From contig NZ_CP126241.1 in assembly GCF_030142075.1 (NCBI RefSeq), positions 1,240,001 to 1,304,000 on the forward strand: a DNA stretch of 64,000 bases, in the 5' to 3' direction. Origin of the DNA: Arthrobacter sp. zg-Y20. Its GTDB lineage: Bacteria; Actinomycetota; Actinomycetes; Actinomycetales; Micrococcaceae. Shown in pieces: positions 54,034 through 62,532 of this stretch. A program made the position numbers and the translations under genes. Under the pieces are notes generated by a model. It saw only the letters and a program-made list of their open reading frames with translations. It did no database searches and was not told the DNA's origin. Numbering within the stretch: the first letter of the stretch is position 1; each line of letters opens with the position of its first letter.

Positions 54034-54384
54034 GTGGCTGTCCTGTGGGTTGCGCTTGGACTGCTGGCTGCAGCACTGCTCGGCTGGCCGGTGACCGCCG
54101 GCGTGCTCCGGCTTGCCCGTGACGTCGGCAACCCGCCGCCCCCGCCGCCTGCGGTCCTTCGCGGCGGACTGGCCATCGGAATGCTGGAACGCCTGGCCGT
54201 GGCCGCCGCCGTCCTCGCGGACGAACCCGTGGCGATTGCCTATGTGGTGGCGGTCAAGGGCCTGGGCCGCTACGCCGAACTTAAGGAAACCCCGGCAGCC
54301 GCCGAACGCTTCATCATCGGGACGCTGACTTCCATGCTCTGGGCCGCAGCCGTGGCCATGCCGATCCGGTTGTTCCTGCTGTAG
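54034..54384 (+). CDS. Small membrane protein, partner of SatD-like protein (DUF3307-C-like)
   Basis: A 116-residue protein with an N-terminal membrane helix, a short polyproline stretch (PPPPPP) and two further helices. The C-terminal half, MLERLAVAAAVLADEPVAI, then VVAVKGLGRYAELKE and FIIGTLTSMLWAAAVA, follows the ending of DUF3307 proteins: LER, K-(S/G)-(L/I)-x-R-(F/Y)-x-E and I-G-T-L-x-S. The N-terminal DUF3307 histidine/aspartate region is missing, so it is a short version. The GTG at 54034 has AGGGGGA upstream. Gene order with the SatD-like gene suggests that they work together. Function unknown. Confidence 0.65.
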   Translation: MAVLWVALGLLAAALLGWPVTAGVLRLARDVGNPPPPPPAVLRGGLAIGMLERLAVAAAVLADEPVAIAYVVAVKGLGRYAELKETPAAAERFIIGTLTSMLWAAAVAMPIRLFLL

Positions 54385-54435
54385 CCTGCGTCACTCCTGC
54401 GGTTCGGTATCGGGGCATCCCGTAGGCTTGAGCCC

Positions 54436-54726
54436 ATGAGTATTTTTGCAGTTGAGTATGTCTACGAAGCCGGTTCGGATGAACTCCGCAACGAGCACCG
54501 CCCCGCGCACCGCGGGTGGCTGCAGCAGCTGGCGGACGAGGGCAGGGTACTGTCCGCCGGAGCGTTTGCCGACGGCGCCGGAGCCCTGCTGCTGATGGTG
54601 GCCGAAGAGGAAAGTGATCTGCTCAACCTCCTGAAACAGGATCCGTTCGCCGTTGCGGGCGCCATCTCGGGGATGAAGACCACCGCGTGGAAGCCCGCCA
54701 TCGGCGCTTTCACGGACCTTTCCTGA
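54436..54726 (+). CDS. YciI family protein
   Basis: A 96-residue protein with the ferredoxin-like YciI fold. FAVEYVYEAGSDELRNEHRPAHRGWLQQLADEGRVLSAG contains the conserved D/E-x-R-P-x-H motif, and the end MKTTAWKPAIGAF is typical of the family. Proteins of this group are small cytosolic dimers, often of unknown reaction; the His-Asp pair suggests chlorohydrolase-type chemistry in some members. It stands alone between the SatD pair and ispG. Confidence 0.85.
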   Translation: MSIFAVEYVYEAGSDELRNEHRPAHRGWLQQLADEGRVLSAGAFADGAGALLLMVAEEESDLLNLLKQDPFAVAGAISGMKTTAWKPAIGAFTDLS

Positions 54727-54865
54727 TCCGGGCGCTCTAAGCCCTGAGTGATATCCGCCCCGGTGCCACCGAACAGGTCCGGGCCGGGGTGATAATAGGA
54801 AGGGCGCGTTGTCATACGCGCGTTTCACAGCCTAATACCTGCCGTTTCGGCACATGGAGGACGTT

Positions 54866-56032
54866 TTGACCTCGGTCAACCTTGGAATGCCAGCTGCACC
54901 GCCGCCCACGCTTGCGCCGCGACGCAAAACCCGTCAGATCAAAGTGGGCTCCGTCGGAGTCGGCTCGGACTCGCCCATCAGCGTCCAGTCCATGACCACC
55001 ACCCCCACCACGGACATCAACGGCACGCTGCAGCAGATCGCCGAGCTGACGGCGTCGGGCTGCGACATTGTCCGCGTCGCCTGCCCCAGCGCCGACGACG
55101 CAGCCGCCCTGCCGATCATCGCGAAGAAGTCACAGATTCCCGTGATCGCGGACATCCACTTCCAGCCGAAGTACGTCTTTGCGGCCATCGACGCCGGCTG
55201 TGCAGCGGTTCGCGTGAACCCCGGCAACATCCGCAAGTTTGACGACCAGGTCAAGCAGATCGCCAATGCCGCCAAGGACGCCGGCGTCTCCATCCGCATC
55301 GGTGTCAACGCCGGTTCGCTGGATCCCCGGCTGCTGGCCAAGTACGGCAAGGCCACGCCGGAGGCCCTGGTGGAATCCGCCGTGTGGGAAGCGTCCCTGT
55401 TCGAGGAACACGACTTCCACGACTTCAAGATCTCCGTGAAGCACAATGACCCTGTGGTCATGGTGCGGGCCTACGAACTGCTGGCCGAACGCGGCGACTG
55501 GCCCCTGCACCTGGGCGTGACCGAAGCCGGCCCCGCGTTCCAGGGCACCATCAAGTCCGCCACCGCGTTCGGTGCGCTGCTGTCCAAGGGCATCGGTGAC
55601 ACCATCCGCGTCTCCCTCTCCGCTCCGCCGGTGGAGGAAGTCAAGGTGGGCAACCAGATCCTGCAGTCGCTGAACCTGCGCCCGCGCAAGCTCGAAATCG
55701 TGTCCTGCCCGTCCTGCGGCCGCGCCCAGGTGGATGTCTACACCCTGGCCGAGCAGGTCACCGCCGGACTGGAAGGCATGACCATTCCGCTGCGCGTAGC
55801 CGTAATGGGCTGCGTAGTAAACGGTCCCGGTGAAGCACGCGAGGCTGATCTGGGTGTAGCCTCCGGTAACGGCAAGGGACAGATTTTTGTCAAGGGCGAA
55901 GTCATCAAGACCGTCCCCGAGGACCAGATTGTGGAAACCCTTATCGAAGAAGCGATGAGGATCGCGGAAGAGATGGGGGAACCCGAGGGTGAGGATGCTG
56001 GGACGGGTGGCCCCATGGTTACCGTCAGCTAA
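54866..56032 (+). CDS. ispG: 4-hydroxy-3-methylbut-2-enyl diphosphate synthase
   Basis: Reductive [4Fe-4S] enzyme that makes HMBPP in the MEP pathway. 388 residues with [41 protein letters not shown]-type barrel segment [12 protein letters not shown] and RVNPGNIR. The cluster ligands are Cys281, Cys284 (SCPSCGR) and Cys316 ([10 protein letters not shown]). TTG at 54866 is chosen: an ATG at 54854 lies inside the Shine-Dalgarno sequence GGAGG, which is correctly spaced for the TTG. It shares the MEP pathway with dxr four genes upstream. Its last 44 bases overlap the following GNAT gene. Confidence 0.95.
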   Translation: MTSVNLGMPAAPPPTLAPRRKTRQIKVGSVGVGSDSPISVQSMTTTPTTDINGTLQQIAELTASGCDIVRVACPSADDAAALPIIAKKSQIPVIADIHFQPKYVFAAIDAGCAAVRVNPGNIRKFDDQVKQIANAAKDAGVSIRIGVNAGSLDPRLLAKYGKATPEALVESAVWEASLFEEHDFHDFKISVKHNDPVVMVRAYELLAERGDWPLHLGVTEAGPAFQGTIKSATAFGALLSKGIGDTIRVSLSAPPVEEVKVGNQILQSLNLRPRKLEIVSCPSCGRAQVDVYTLAEQVTAGLEGMTIPLRVAVMGCVVNGPGEAREADLGVASGNGKGQIFVKGEVIKTVPEDQIVETLIEEAMRIAEEMGEPEGEDAGTGGPMVTVS

Positions 56033-56897
56033 GCCGGCGAACACGGTCCGCAGCGCCGCCACGAGTGCGGCGCTGCGGATCCTGCGCGACGAAGACACCG
56101 TAGCGCTGTGGGACTTGGCCGCCGCCGATCCGGTGGCCAATATTTTTATGCTCTCGCACTTGGAGACCACCCGTACCGCCGCGCCCACCTCGGCAGGGGG
56201 CCGCATTGTGGGGGTGTTCGACGGCGGCACCCTCATCGGTGCCTGCTGGGCGGGCGTCAACGTGGTCCCCGTGGGCCTGGACGCCGATACCGGGCCGGAG
56301 GTTGGCAGCTACCTTGCCCGGTCCCGGAACCGCTTCTCCTCCGTCTTCGGCCCGTCGGAGGCCGTGCTCTCCATCTGGTCCCAGCTGCGGCAGTCCTCCC
56401 CGGAGCCTTTTGATGTCCGCCCCGATCAGCCTCTGCTGCAGATGACGGCGGAATCCGGCGTCGCCCCGGCACCCGGGCTGCGCGCCGCACGTCCCGGTGA
56501 CCTGGATGTGCTGCTGCCGGCGTGTACGGCCATGTTCGAGGAAGAGGTGGGGTATTCGCCCGTCTCCAACGGAGACCGGCATTACCGGCAGCGGGTGAAG
56601 AACCTCATTGACCGCAGGCATTCCCTGATGGATCTCGACGCCGCCGGGCAAGTGGTCTTCAAGGCGGAACTGGGCACAGTGTCCAGCCAGGCCGTGCAGG
56701 TCCAGGGGGTCTGGATGAACCCGGCGTACCGCGGACGGGGCCTGAGCCGCTCCTACATGTCCGCCGTCGTCGCCGCCGCGCTGGACATTGCCCCCATCAC
56801 CAGCCTGTACGTGAACTCCTACAACGCGCCCGCCCGCGCCACGTACGAGGCCGTCGGCTTTGAGCAGGTGGGCACCTTCGCCACCGTCCTGTTTTAG
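55989..56897 (+). CDS. GNAT acetyltransferase with DUF4081-type N-terminal domain
   Basis: A 302-residue protein. The N-terminal half ([29 protein letters not shown]) is the DUF4081 type, and the C-terminal half is a GNAT domain with [22 protein letters not shown] as acetyl-CoA loop and [23 protein letters not shown] as motif B. This two-domain protein is conserved directly after ispG in many actinobacteria. Its substrate is unknown. The start (GTG 55989, or ATG 55995) lies inside ispG, so expression is coupled. Confidence 0.85.
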   Translation: MRMLGRVAPWLPSAKPANTVRSAATSAALRILRDEDTVALWDLAAADPVANIFMLSHLETTRTAAPTSAGGRIVGVFDGGTLIGACWAGVNVVPVGLDADTGPEVGSYLARSRNRFSSVFGPSEAVLSIWSQLRQSSPEPFDVRPDQPLLQMTAESGVAPAPGLRAARPGDLDVLLPACTAMFEEEVGYSPVSNGDRHYRQRVKNLIDRRHSLMDLDAAGQVVFKAELGTVSSQAVQVQGVWMNPAYRGRGLSRSYMSAVVAAALDIAPITSLYVNSYNAPARATYEAVGFEQVGTFATVLF

Positions 56898-56996
56898 CCC
56901 CCCGTTTTCACGGCCTGATTCCGGCTGCGCCGTAGGCTCTGGCACACGCACGGGCTGCCCTGGCTGCCCGTCACCTACGACAAATGGGGGAACCAG

Positions 56997-57848
56997 ATGG
57001 ATAAGACAAGGACCCGTTATGCCGGTTTCACGCGTGCCGGAGGGTTCCGTGCCGGAGGGTTCCGTGTCGGAGCTTTCCGTGCCGGAACTTTCCGTGCCGC
57101 CGCCGCAGGACTGGGGGTAACGCTTGCCTTCGCGCTGACCGGATGCGGCGACGGGGACGACGCGGAAGAACGGTCCAAGCCTGCAGCATCCGCGTCGGAG
57201 AAGTCCGCCAAGCCCGCCCAGTCCTCCCAGCCTTCGAGATCCGCTGCAGGGCCCGGCACCGGCGGCAGTATCAGCGGGGCGAACCTGGCCGCACTTCTGG
57301 ATGAGATGAACACGGACCTGGACATTGGCGGCACCGTGGTGGAGGAATCCGATCTCAAGCGGGCCAATATGCAGGCCGTCGAAGCCATGCGCGGCGCCGA
57401 GTATTCCCCCTGCAACCCGACCGAGGATACGGACCTGGCAAAGGCCAGCGAGGAAGCCAGCATGGCGGCCCTGGCCATTGACGGAAATGCCCCGGGGAAA
57501 CCCGACTCCATCTCGGTCATCAGTTGGCCCGGGGAAGAACCGGTGGACGCAGAAATCGAAACCAGCAAACGCCAGCTCTCTGCCTGCCCGCAGTTCACGC
57601 TGACGGTTAACGGCCAGACCATTTCCTCGGTTACCGAAGAGGCTGACATGCCACCGGTTGGGGAGGCATCGCAGGCTTACCAGACCCGGTCCACGGCCAA
57701 CGGAGTCACGGAAACCACGCTGATCCTGACCGCCTGGTCCGGTACCAACTCGGTCCAGATCACCCTCAATGAAGCAGGCGATCCGCGGGAAGCCATCCGC
57801 TACACAGCTCCGGTCCTCGAGGAAGTGCTGAACCGGTTGGAAGGCTAG
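56997..57848 (+). CDS. Lipoprotein with repeat-expanded signal peptide
   Basis: A 283-residue secreted lipoprotein. The signal has an unusually long basic n-region of five pentapeptides (AGFTR, AGGFR, AGGFR, VGAFR, AGTFR), then a hydrophobic core AAAAGLGVTLAFALTGC with the lipobox LTGC (Cys49). Mature protein: a Ser/Ala/Lys-rich linker (about 50-90) and a folded domain with a cysteine pair (SPCNPT and SACPQF). The same layout is seen in the lipoprotein gene 150 bases downstream, so they are paralogues of one another. It resembles mycobacterial extracytoplasmic sensor-type domains only loosely. Function unknown. Confidence 0.75.
   Translation: MDKTRTRYAGFTRAGGFRAGGFRVGAFRAGTFRAAAAGLGVTLAFALTGCGDGDDAEERSKPAASASEKSAKPAQSSQPSRSAAGPGTGGSISGANLAALLDEMNTDLDIGGTVVEESDLKRANMQAVEAMRGAEYSPCNPTEDTDLAKASEEASMAALAIDGNAPGKPDSISVISWPGEEPVDAEIETSKRQLSACPQFTLTVNGQTISSVTEEADMPPVGEASQAYQTRSTANGVTETTLILTAWSGTNSVQITLNEAGDPREAIRYTAPVLEEVLNRLEG
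57021..57095 (+). repeat. 15-bp tandem repeat, five copies, in a lipoprotein signal peptide
   Basis: Units start at 57021, 57036, 57051, 57066 and 57081 with pattern GCCGGAGGGTTCCGT. They stay in frame and encode AGGFR-like pentapeptides. Two adjacent units are identical, so the array probably still changes by slippage. Confidence 0.85.
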
Positions 57849-57887
57849 GCCCGGAGCGCGGCACCGGCCATAATCGGGGATTTTTGG

Positions 57888-57901
57888 GTGAGGTGGATCA
57901 C
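57888..57901. promoter_or_regulatory. Weak CRP-like palindrome before second lipoprotein
   Basis: GTGAGGTGGATCAC has the GTGA-N6-TCAC core of the CRP/GlxR consensus but lacks the outer T and A. It lies 97 bases before the ATG of the second lipoprotein. Confidence 0.35.
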
Positions 57902-57997
57902 GCGGTTAGGATGCTCAGTGAACTTTCCATTTACGGAAAGCTGCAACCATCACACTGCCGCTGCGCAATCCGCAAGCGGGACAAAATTGGGGGAACC

Positions 57998-58729
57998 ATG
58001 AAGAAGACCACAACCGCCGGTGCGCTGCTAGTAGCCGGTGTCCTAGCCCTGACCGGCTGCGGAAGCTCCGCCGAAGGCAAGGACTCCGCCCCGTCGGCCT
58101 CCTCGTCGCCGTCGGAATCGGCCACCCCCACCACCCGTCCGGTGGGCGAGGAGCAGTACATGGAGGATCAGCTCGAAGACGCGCTGCTCGCCGTGAACTC
58201 GGACCAGGCACTCGGCGCCAAGGTCATCAATGACGAGCAGCTGCGTCCGGAGATGACCGGAGCCGGCGATGCGCTGGCGGGCGTGGTTATCACCCCCGAG
58301 CAGTGCGCCGCCTTCGCCTCGACCGATATCGGCGAGCTGCTGGACAACGCAAAAATTGCCATGATGATGCTTTCCCCCACGTCGGCCCTCACCGTGGTCA
58401 GCCACCCCGATGCGGCGGTGCTGGAAACCCAGGTGGAGAATGACAGCAAACTGCTGGACGAGTGCGCAACGTTCCAGATGGACGCAGCTGGCGCCGTGGC
58501 TACGGCCACCAATGTGGGTCTTGACGCGTCTACGGATGCCGATGTAACACAGGCCTTCGTCACCACGGTGACCAGCACCGGCACCATGGATACCACCCTT
58601 CAGGTATCCGGCATCTCCGGAACCACCCGCGTCAACATGAGCGTGCAGGCTCCGGAAGATCCCGAGGCAGCCGTGGCCGAGGCCGAGGAACTCATCAACG
58701 CGGTACTCGCCGAGCTGGAAAAGCAGTAA
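57998..58729 (+). CDS. Lipoprotein, paralogue of the preceding one
   Basis: A 243-residue lipoprotein with a normal short signal: KKTTTAGALLVAGVLALTGC, lipobox Cys21. After a Ser/Pro-rich linker (about residues 25-50), the domain has LLAVNSDQALGAKVINDEQL, VITPEQCAAFAS and LLDECATFQMD. The two cysteines are placed like those of the preceding lipoprotein (one about 90, one about 155 residues in), and the C-terminal amphipathic helix is shared. A 3-oxo or ligand-binding role cannot be claimed. ATG 57998 with GGGGGAA upstream. It is followed by a GC hairpin and proS. Confidence 0.78.
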   Translation: MKKTTTAGALLVAGVLALTGCGSSAEGKDSAPSASSSPSESATPTTRPVGEEQYMEDQLEDALLAVNSDQALGAKVINDEQLRPEMTGAGDALAGVVITPEQCAAFASTDIGELLDNAKIAMMMLSPTSALTVVSHPDAAVLETQVENDSKLLDECATFQMDAAGAVATATNVGLDASTDADVTQAFVTTVTSTGTMDTTLQVSGISGTTRVNMSVQAPEDPEAAVAEAEELINAVLAELEKQ

Positions 58730-58747
58730 GCCCCAGCTGTACGCCCC

Positions 58748-58784
58748 GGCGGGGCCGGTCCTGCAGGTCAGGGCCGGCCCCGCC
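58748..58784 (+). terminator. GC-rich hairpin before proS
   Basis: Stem GGCGGGGCCGG / CCGGCCCCGCC with a 15-base loop, no U-tract. It separates the lipoprotein gene from proS. A TAGATT hexamer at 58825-58830 is a possible proS -10. Confidence 0.5.
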
Positions 58785-58899
58785 GTCGTCGCAGCGCTTG
58801 TCGGGCCGAACCGGCGGTACGCGCTAGATTAGAGGGGAGCATTACTCCCTTTGTCCCAGCTTGAATGCAGCCCTGCGGCTGCAGAAACGGATTCCCAGC

Positions 58900-60699
58900 G
58901 TGGTCCTTCGACTCTCCACCCTTTTCCTGCGCACCCTGCGCGAAGACCCGGCCGACGCCGACGTCGCCAGCCACCGGCTCCTGGTCCGCGCGGGCTACAT
59001 CCGCCGCGCCGCTCCGGGCATCTACTCCTGGCTGCCGCTTGGACTGCGGGTGCTGGGCAAGGTCGAGACCATCATCCGCGAGGAAATGGCTGCCATCGGC
59101 GCCCAGGAAGTCCACTTCCCGGCGCTGCTGCCGCGTGAGCCGTACGAGACCTCCAACCGCTGGACCGAATACGGCGAGAACCTGTTCCGGCTGCAGGACC
59201 GCAAGGGGGCGGATTACCTGCTGGCCCCCACCCACGAGGAAATGTTCACCCTCCTGGTCAAGGATCTGTACAACTCCTACAAGGACCTCCCCGTGTCCCT
59301 GTTCCAGATCCAGACCAAGTACCGCGACGAGGCACGGCCGCGCGCCGGCCTGCTCCGCGGCCGCGAATTCATCATGAAGGACTCCTACTCCTTCGACATG
59401 GACGACGAAGGACTGGACGCCAGCTACCAGGCGCACCGTGAGGCGTACCTGCGCATCTTCGAGCGCCTGGGCCTGGAAATCGTCGTCGTTTCGGCTGTAT
59501 CCGGCGCCATGGGTGGGTCCAAGAGCGAAGAATTCCTGCACCCGATGGCGGTCGGTGAAGACACCTACGTGCGTTCCGCCGGCGGCTACGCGGCCAACGT
59601 CGAAGCCGTCACCACCGTTGTCCCGGCAGAGATCGACTACACCGGAGCTCCCGCAGCCCGCGTGGTGGACACCCCCGACACGCCCACCATCGACACCCTG
59701 GTGACTGACGTCAACGCCCGCTTCCCGCGTGAAACGGGCGAATGGACTGCTGCGGACACCCTGAAGAACGTGGTCCTGGCCGTCACCCTGCCCACCGGCG
59801 AACGCCGCATCGTCGTCGTCGGCGTGCCGGGAGACCGCGCCGTCGACCTCAAGCGCATCGAAGCCAACATCAGCTCCCACGTGGGAATGGGCGGCGAACT
59901 TGCCGTCGACGCCGCTACGGACGAGGACCTCAAGAAGCACCCCGGCCTGGTCAAGGGCTACATCGGCCCGGGACTGTCCGTGGAAGAACCCGTGCTGGGT
60001 GAGGAATCCGCCACCGGCCTGCTCTACCTCGTGGATCCCCGCGTGGTCACTGGCACCAGCTGGATCACCGGAGCCAACGAGCCCGGCAAACACGTCCTCG
60101 GCCTCATTGCCGGCCGTGACTTCACCTGGGACGGCACCATCGAAGCCGTCGAGGTCCGCGAAGGTGACGAAGCGCCGGACGGTTCCGGCCCCCTGGAGGC
60201 CGCACGCGGCATCGAAATGGGCCACATCTTCCAGCTCGGCCGCAAATACGCCGATGCCCTGGGCCTGAAGGTCCTGGACCGCAACGGCAAGCTGGCCACC
60301 GTGACCATGGGCTCCTACGGAGTAGGCGTGACCCGCGCGGTCGCCGCCCTCGCTGAATCCCACCACGACGACAAGGGAATCATCTGGCCCCGGGCCGTGG
60401 CCCCGGCCGACGTGCATGTGGTGGCCACCGGCCGCGGCGAGGAAATCTTCGACGCCGCTGCGAAGCTCTCCGAAGAACTCGAAGCAGCCGGTCTGGAAGT
60501 CATCTACGACGACCGGCCCAAGGTGTCCCCGGGCGTGAAGTTCGGTGACGCCGAACTGATCGGTGTTCCCACCATCCTGGTGGTAGGCCGCGGCCTGGCC
60601 GACGGCGTAGTGGAAATCAAGGACCGCGCCACCGGTACGGCAGAAAACGTTCCGGTAGCCGAAGCGGTGGAGTACGTGCGCCGCGCAGCCGCCCTCTAG
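58900..60699 (+). CDS. proS: Proline--tRNA ligase (bacterial type)
   Basis: Charges tRNA-Pro. A 599-residue ProRS of the ProS type 1, with an editing (INS) domain between class II motifs 2 and 3. Motifs: [43 protein letters not shown] (motif 2 region [21 protein letters not shown]), the INS domain at about 225-395, and [14 protein letters not shown] (motif 3). The C-terminal HGTP anticodon domain follows. GTG 58900 is chosen because it gives the conserved [16 protein letters not shown] start; the frame is open 13 codons further up to a TTG. Gene order proS then rimP, with three other genes between, is close to the common actinobacterial arrangement. Confidence 0.95.
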   Translation: MVLRLSTLFLRTLREDPADADVASHRLLVRAGYIRRAAPGIYSWLPLGLRVLGKVETIIREEMAAIGAQEVHFPALLPREPYETSNRWTEYGENLFRLQDRKGADYLLAPTHEEMFTLLVKDLYNSYKDLPVSLFQIQTKYRDEARPRAGLLRGREFIMKDSYSFDMDDEGLDASYQAHREAYLRIFERLGLEIVVVSAVSGAMGGSKSEEFLHPMAVGEDTYVRSAGGYAANVEAVTTVVPAEIDYTGAPAARVVDTPDTPTIDTLVTDVNARFPRETGEWTAADTLKNVVLAVTLPTGERRIVVVGVPGDRAVDLKRIEANISSHVGMGGELAVDAATDEDLKKHPGLVKGYIGPGLSVEEPVLGEESATGLLYLVDPRVVTGTSWITGANEPGKHVLGLIAGRDFTWDGTIEAVEVREGDEAPDGSGPLEAARGIEMGHIFQLGRKYADALGLKVLDRNGKLATVTMGSYGVGVTRAVAALAESHHDDKGIIWPRAVAPADVHVVATGRGEEIFDAAAKLSEELEAAGLEVIYDDRPKVSPGVKFGDAELIGVPTILVVGRGLADGVVEIKDRATGTAENVPVAEAVEYVRRAAAL

Positions 60700-60704
60700 C
60701 CGGC

Positions 60705-61502
60705 GTGGTCTCCGGTCTCGAGGAGGTCACGTTTGCCACCATCGCCCTAGTGGTGGTGGCGGGCCTGGCCGCTGGCTGGGTTGATGCCGTTGTGGGCGGC
60801 GGTGGACTGATCCAGCTTCCTGCGATGCTCCTCGTGCCCGGTATTTCACCGGTTCAGGCCCTGGCAACCAACAAGTTGGGGTCGATCTTCGGCACCACCA
60901 CCAGTGCCATCACGTATTACCGGCGGGCCCATCCGGACCTGCGGACAGCCCTGCCCATGGCCGGCGTGGCGCTGGCCGGAAGTTTCGGCGGGGCCGTGCT
61001 GGCGGCGTCGCTCCCGTCCTCGGTCTTCAAACCCGTGATTGTGGCGGCGCTGGTCGCCGTAGCCGTCTTCACGGCGACGAAGCCAACGGTGGGGGAGCTG
61101 ACGAAACTCCGCCACACCGGACGCCGGCATTACGGCACCGCCGTAGGCATTGGCCTGGTCATTGGCTTCTATGACGGACTGATCGGTCCGGGTACCGGCT
61201 CGTTCCTGATCATCGCCATGGTGACCATGCTCGGCTACAACTTCCTCGCCGCCAGCGCCAAGGCCAAGATCGTGAACATGGCCACCAACCTCGGCGCCCT
61301 GGCCTTCTTCCTGCCGCACGGGTCCCTGCTCTGGGGGCTGGGCCTGGTGCTCGGTTTCGCCAACATGGTGGGCGGATACCTGGGCGCGCGCATGGCGGTA
61401 AAGCAGGGCAGCAAGTTCATCCGGATTGTGTTCCTGGTGGTGGTGGCTGCACTGATCGTCAAACTCGGCCACGACGTCTGGGTGGAGAACATCCGCGGCT
61501 AG
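60705..61502 (+). CDS. TSUP family transporter (TauE/SafE-like)
   Basis: A 265-residue membrane protein with about eight helices in two similar halves. The paired signatures AGWVDAVVGGGGLIQLPAML with the following NKLGSIFGTTTSAITYYRRA, and IGFYDGLIGPGTGSFLIIAM with AKIVNMATNLGALAFF, define the TauE/SafE (DUF81) family. Members move sulfur-containing organic anions or sulfite, but the substrate here is unknown. GTG at 60705 lies five bases after the proS stop, so it is probably expressed with proS. It is convergent with the APH gene, only seven bases apart. Confidence 0.9.
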   Translation: MVSGLEEVTFATIALVVVAGLAAGWVDAVVGGGGLIQLPAMLLVPGISPVQALATNKLGSIFGTTTSAITYYRRAHPDLRTALPMAGVALAGSFGGAVLAASLPSSVFKPVIVAALVAVAVFTATKPTVGELTKLRHTGRRHYGTAVGIGLVIGFYDGLIGPGTGSFLIIAMVTMLGYNFLAASAKAKIVNMATNLGALAFFLPHGSLLWGLGLVLGFANMVGGYLGARMAVKQGSKFIRIVFLVVVAALIVKLGHDVWVENIRG

Positions 61503-61509
61503 GGCGGGC

Positions 61510-62499
61510 CTAGGCTGCCGGCAGCTCGCTCACGGGCGGGACCCCCGGATGGCGCCGGCCGGTCAGGGCGGAGGCCACCCACATGGAACGCTGTGCATCC
61601 CCGTGCCGGCCCAGCCGCACATAGTCCACGGCATTGGCGACCTCGCGCAGGACACTCCAGTCCAGGGCGGCACTGCGGTCCAGCCCGGCGGCACTGCAGA
61701 GCGCGTCCAGACGGGCCAGCAGCGCCGTTTCTGGCGCCTGCGCGTCCAGGTCCTGCAGCCTGTTCCACAGCATGGGCGCCACGGCATACTCCGGCTCGCC
61801 GAAAACAGCCTGCGGATCAATGGCGGCGTATTCGCCCGGCTTTCCCGGGCGGGCCAGCACGTTGGCGTAGTGCAGGTCCCCGTGCACCAGAACGTCGCGG
61901 GAGGAACGCCTGCCCACAGCGCCACGGGTCTGGCATACCTGCAGGGCGGCCTCGAGCAGCCAGCGTTCAAACGGCCGGCCCAGCGCCTCCCACTCCGCGG
62001 GGAGCTCATCGGACAGCTGTTCGGCATGCTCGGCAAGGGCGGGGACGGCCGCCCACTGAGGAGCATCAGACGCGGGCCGGGACAGCCGGCGGACCAGCGA
62101 GCCCCAGATCCGCACGGCGTCGGCCATCTGCACGTCCAGCAGGGAATTGTCCGGATCCAGGCGTTCAAGGACGAGGCATGTTCCGGCAGCGTCACGGTTT
62201 AGCAGGCGTACCGCACCCTGCCCGTCCCACAGTTCCAGGGCAGCGGCCTCAGCGGCGGCTTCCGGATGCGGAAAAGGGAACTTCAGCACGGCCGGCGTCC
62301 CGTCCGCCAGGCGTACGGGGAGGACCATGGCGCCGTGGCCGTGCCACGGCTGGCCCGCGGCGCTTAAATGCGCTGTTGCGCCGAAACCGGCCATGCTGCG
62401 CTCTGCCAGGGCCGGCAGGCCTTCCAGCCAGCTGCGCCCGTCCCGGCTGCCGAGGTAGCGGCGGCGCAGCCCGTCAGGAACAACGACGGCGGGTGCCAT
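61510..62499 (-). CDS. Aminoglycoside/hydroxyurea phosphotransferase-like kinase
   Basis: A 329-residue protein-kinase-like phosphotransferase of the APH(6)/hydroxyurea-resistance family. The kinase core is intact: the ATP-binding VLKFPFPHPEAAAEAAAL segment with its lysine, the catalytic loop VLVHGDLHYANVLA (Asp base, His and Asn) and the metal-binding IDPQAVFGEPEYAVAPML. The family also includes many chromosomal kinases with no resistance role. The neighbouring genes give no hint of substrate. The ATG at 62499 is separated from the DUF4439 gene by 33 bases, so both may be transcribed together. Confidence 0.85.
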   Translation of the reverse strand: MAPAVVVPDGLRRRYLGSRDGRSWLEGLPALAERSMAGFGATAHLSAAGQPWHGHGAMVLPVRLADGTPAVLKFPFPHPEAAAEAAALELWDGQGAVRLLNRDAAGTCLVLERLDPDNSLLDVQMADAVRIWGSLVRRLSRPASDAPQWAAVPALAEHAEQLSDELPAEWEALGRPFERWLLEAALQVCQTRGAVGRRSSRDVLVHGDLHYANVLARPGKPGEYAAIDPQAVFGEPEYAVAPMLWNRLQDLDAQAPETALLARLDALCSAAGLDRSAALDWSVLREVANAVDYVRLGRHGDAQRSMWVASALTGRRHPGVPPVSELPAA

Positions 62500-62532
62500 G
62501 GGGACCTCCGATGCAGTGGGGGACAGGGGGAC

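Noticed and set aside
61510-62499. Acquired aminoglycoside-resistance gene
   Set aside because: The kinase is of a broad chromosomal family, and its context (proS, rimP) is core. Resistance cannot be claimed from sequence.
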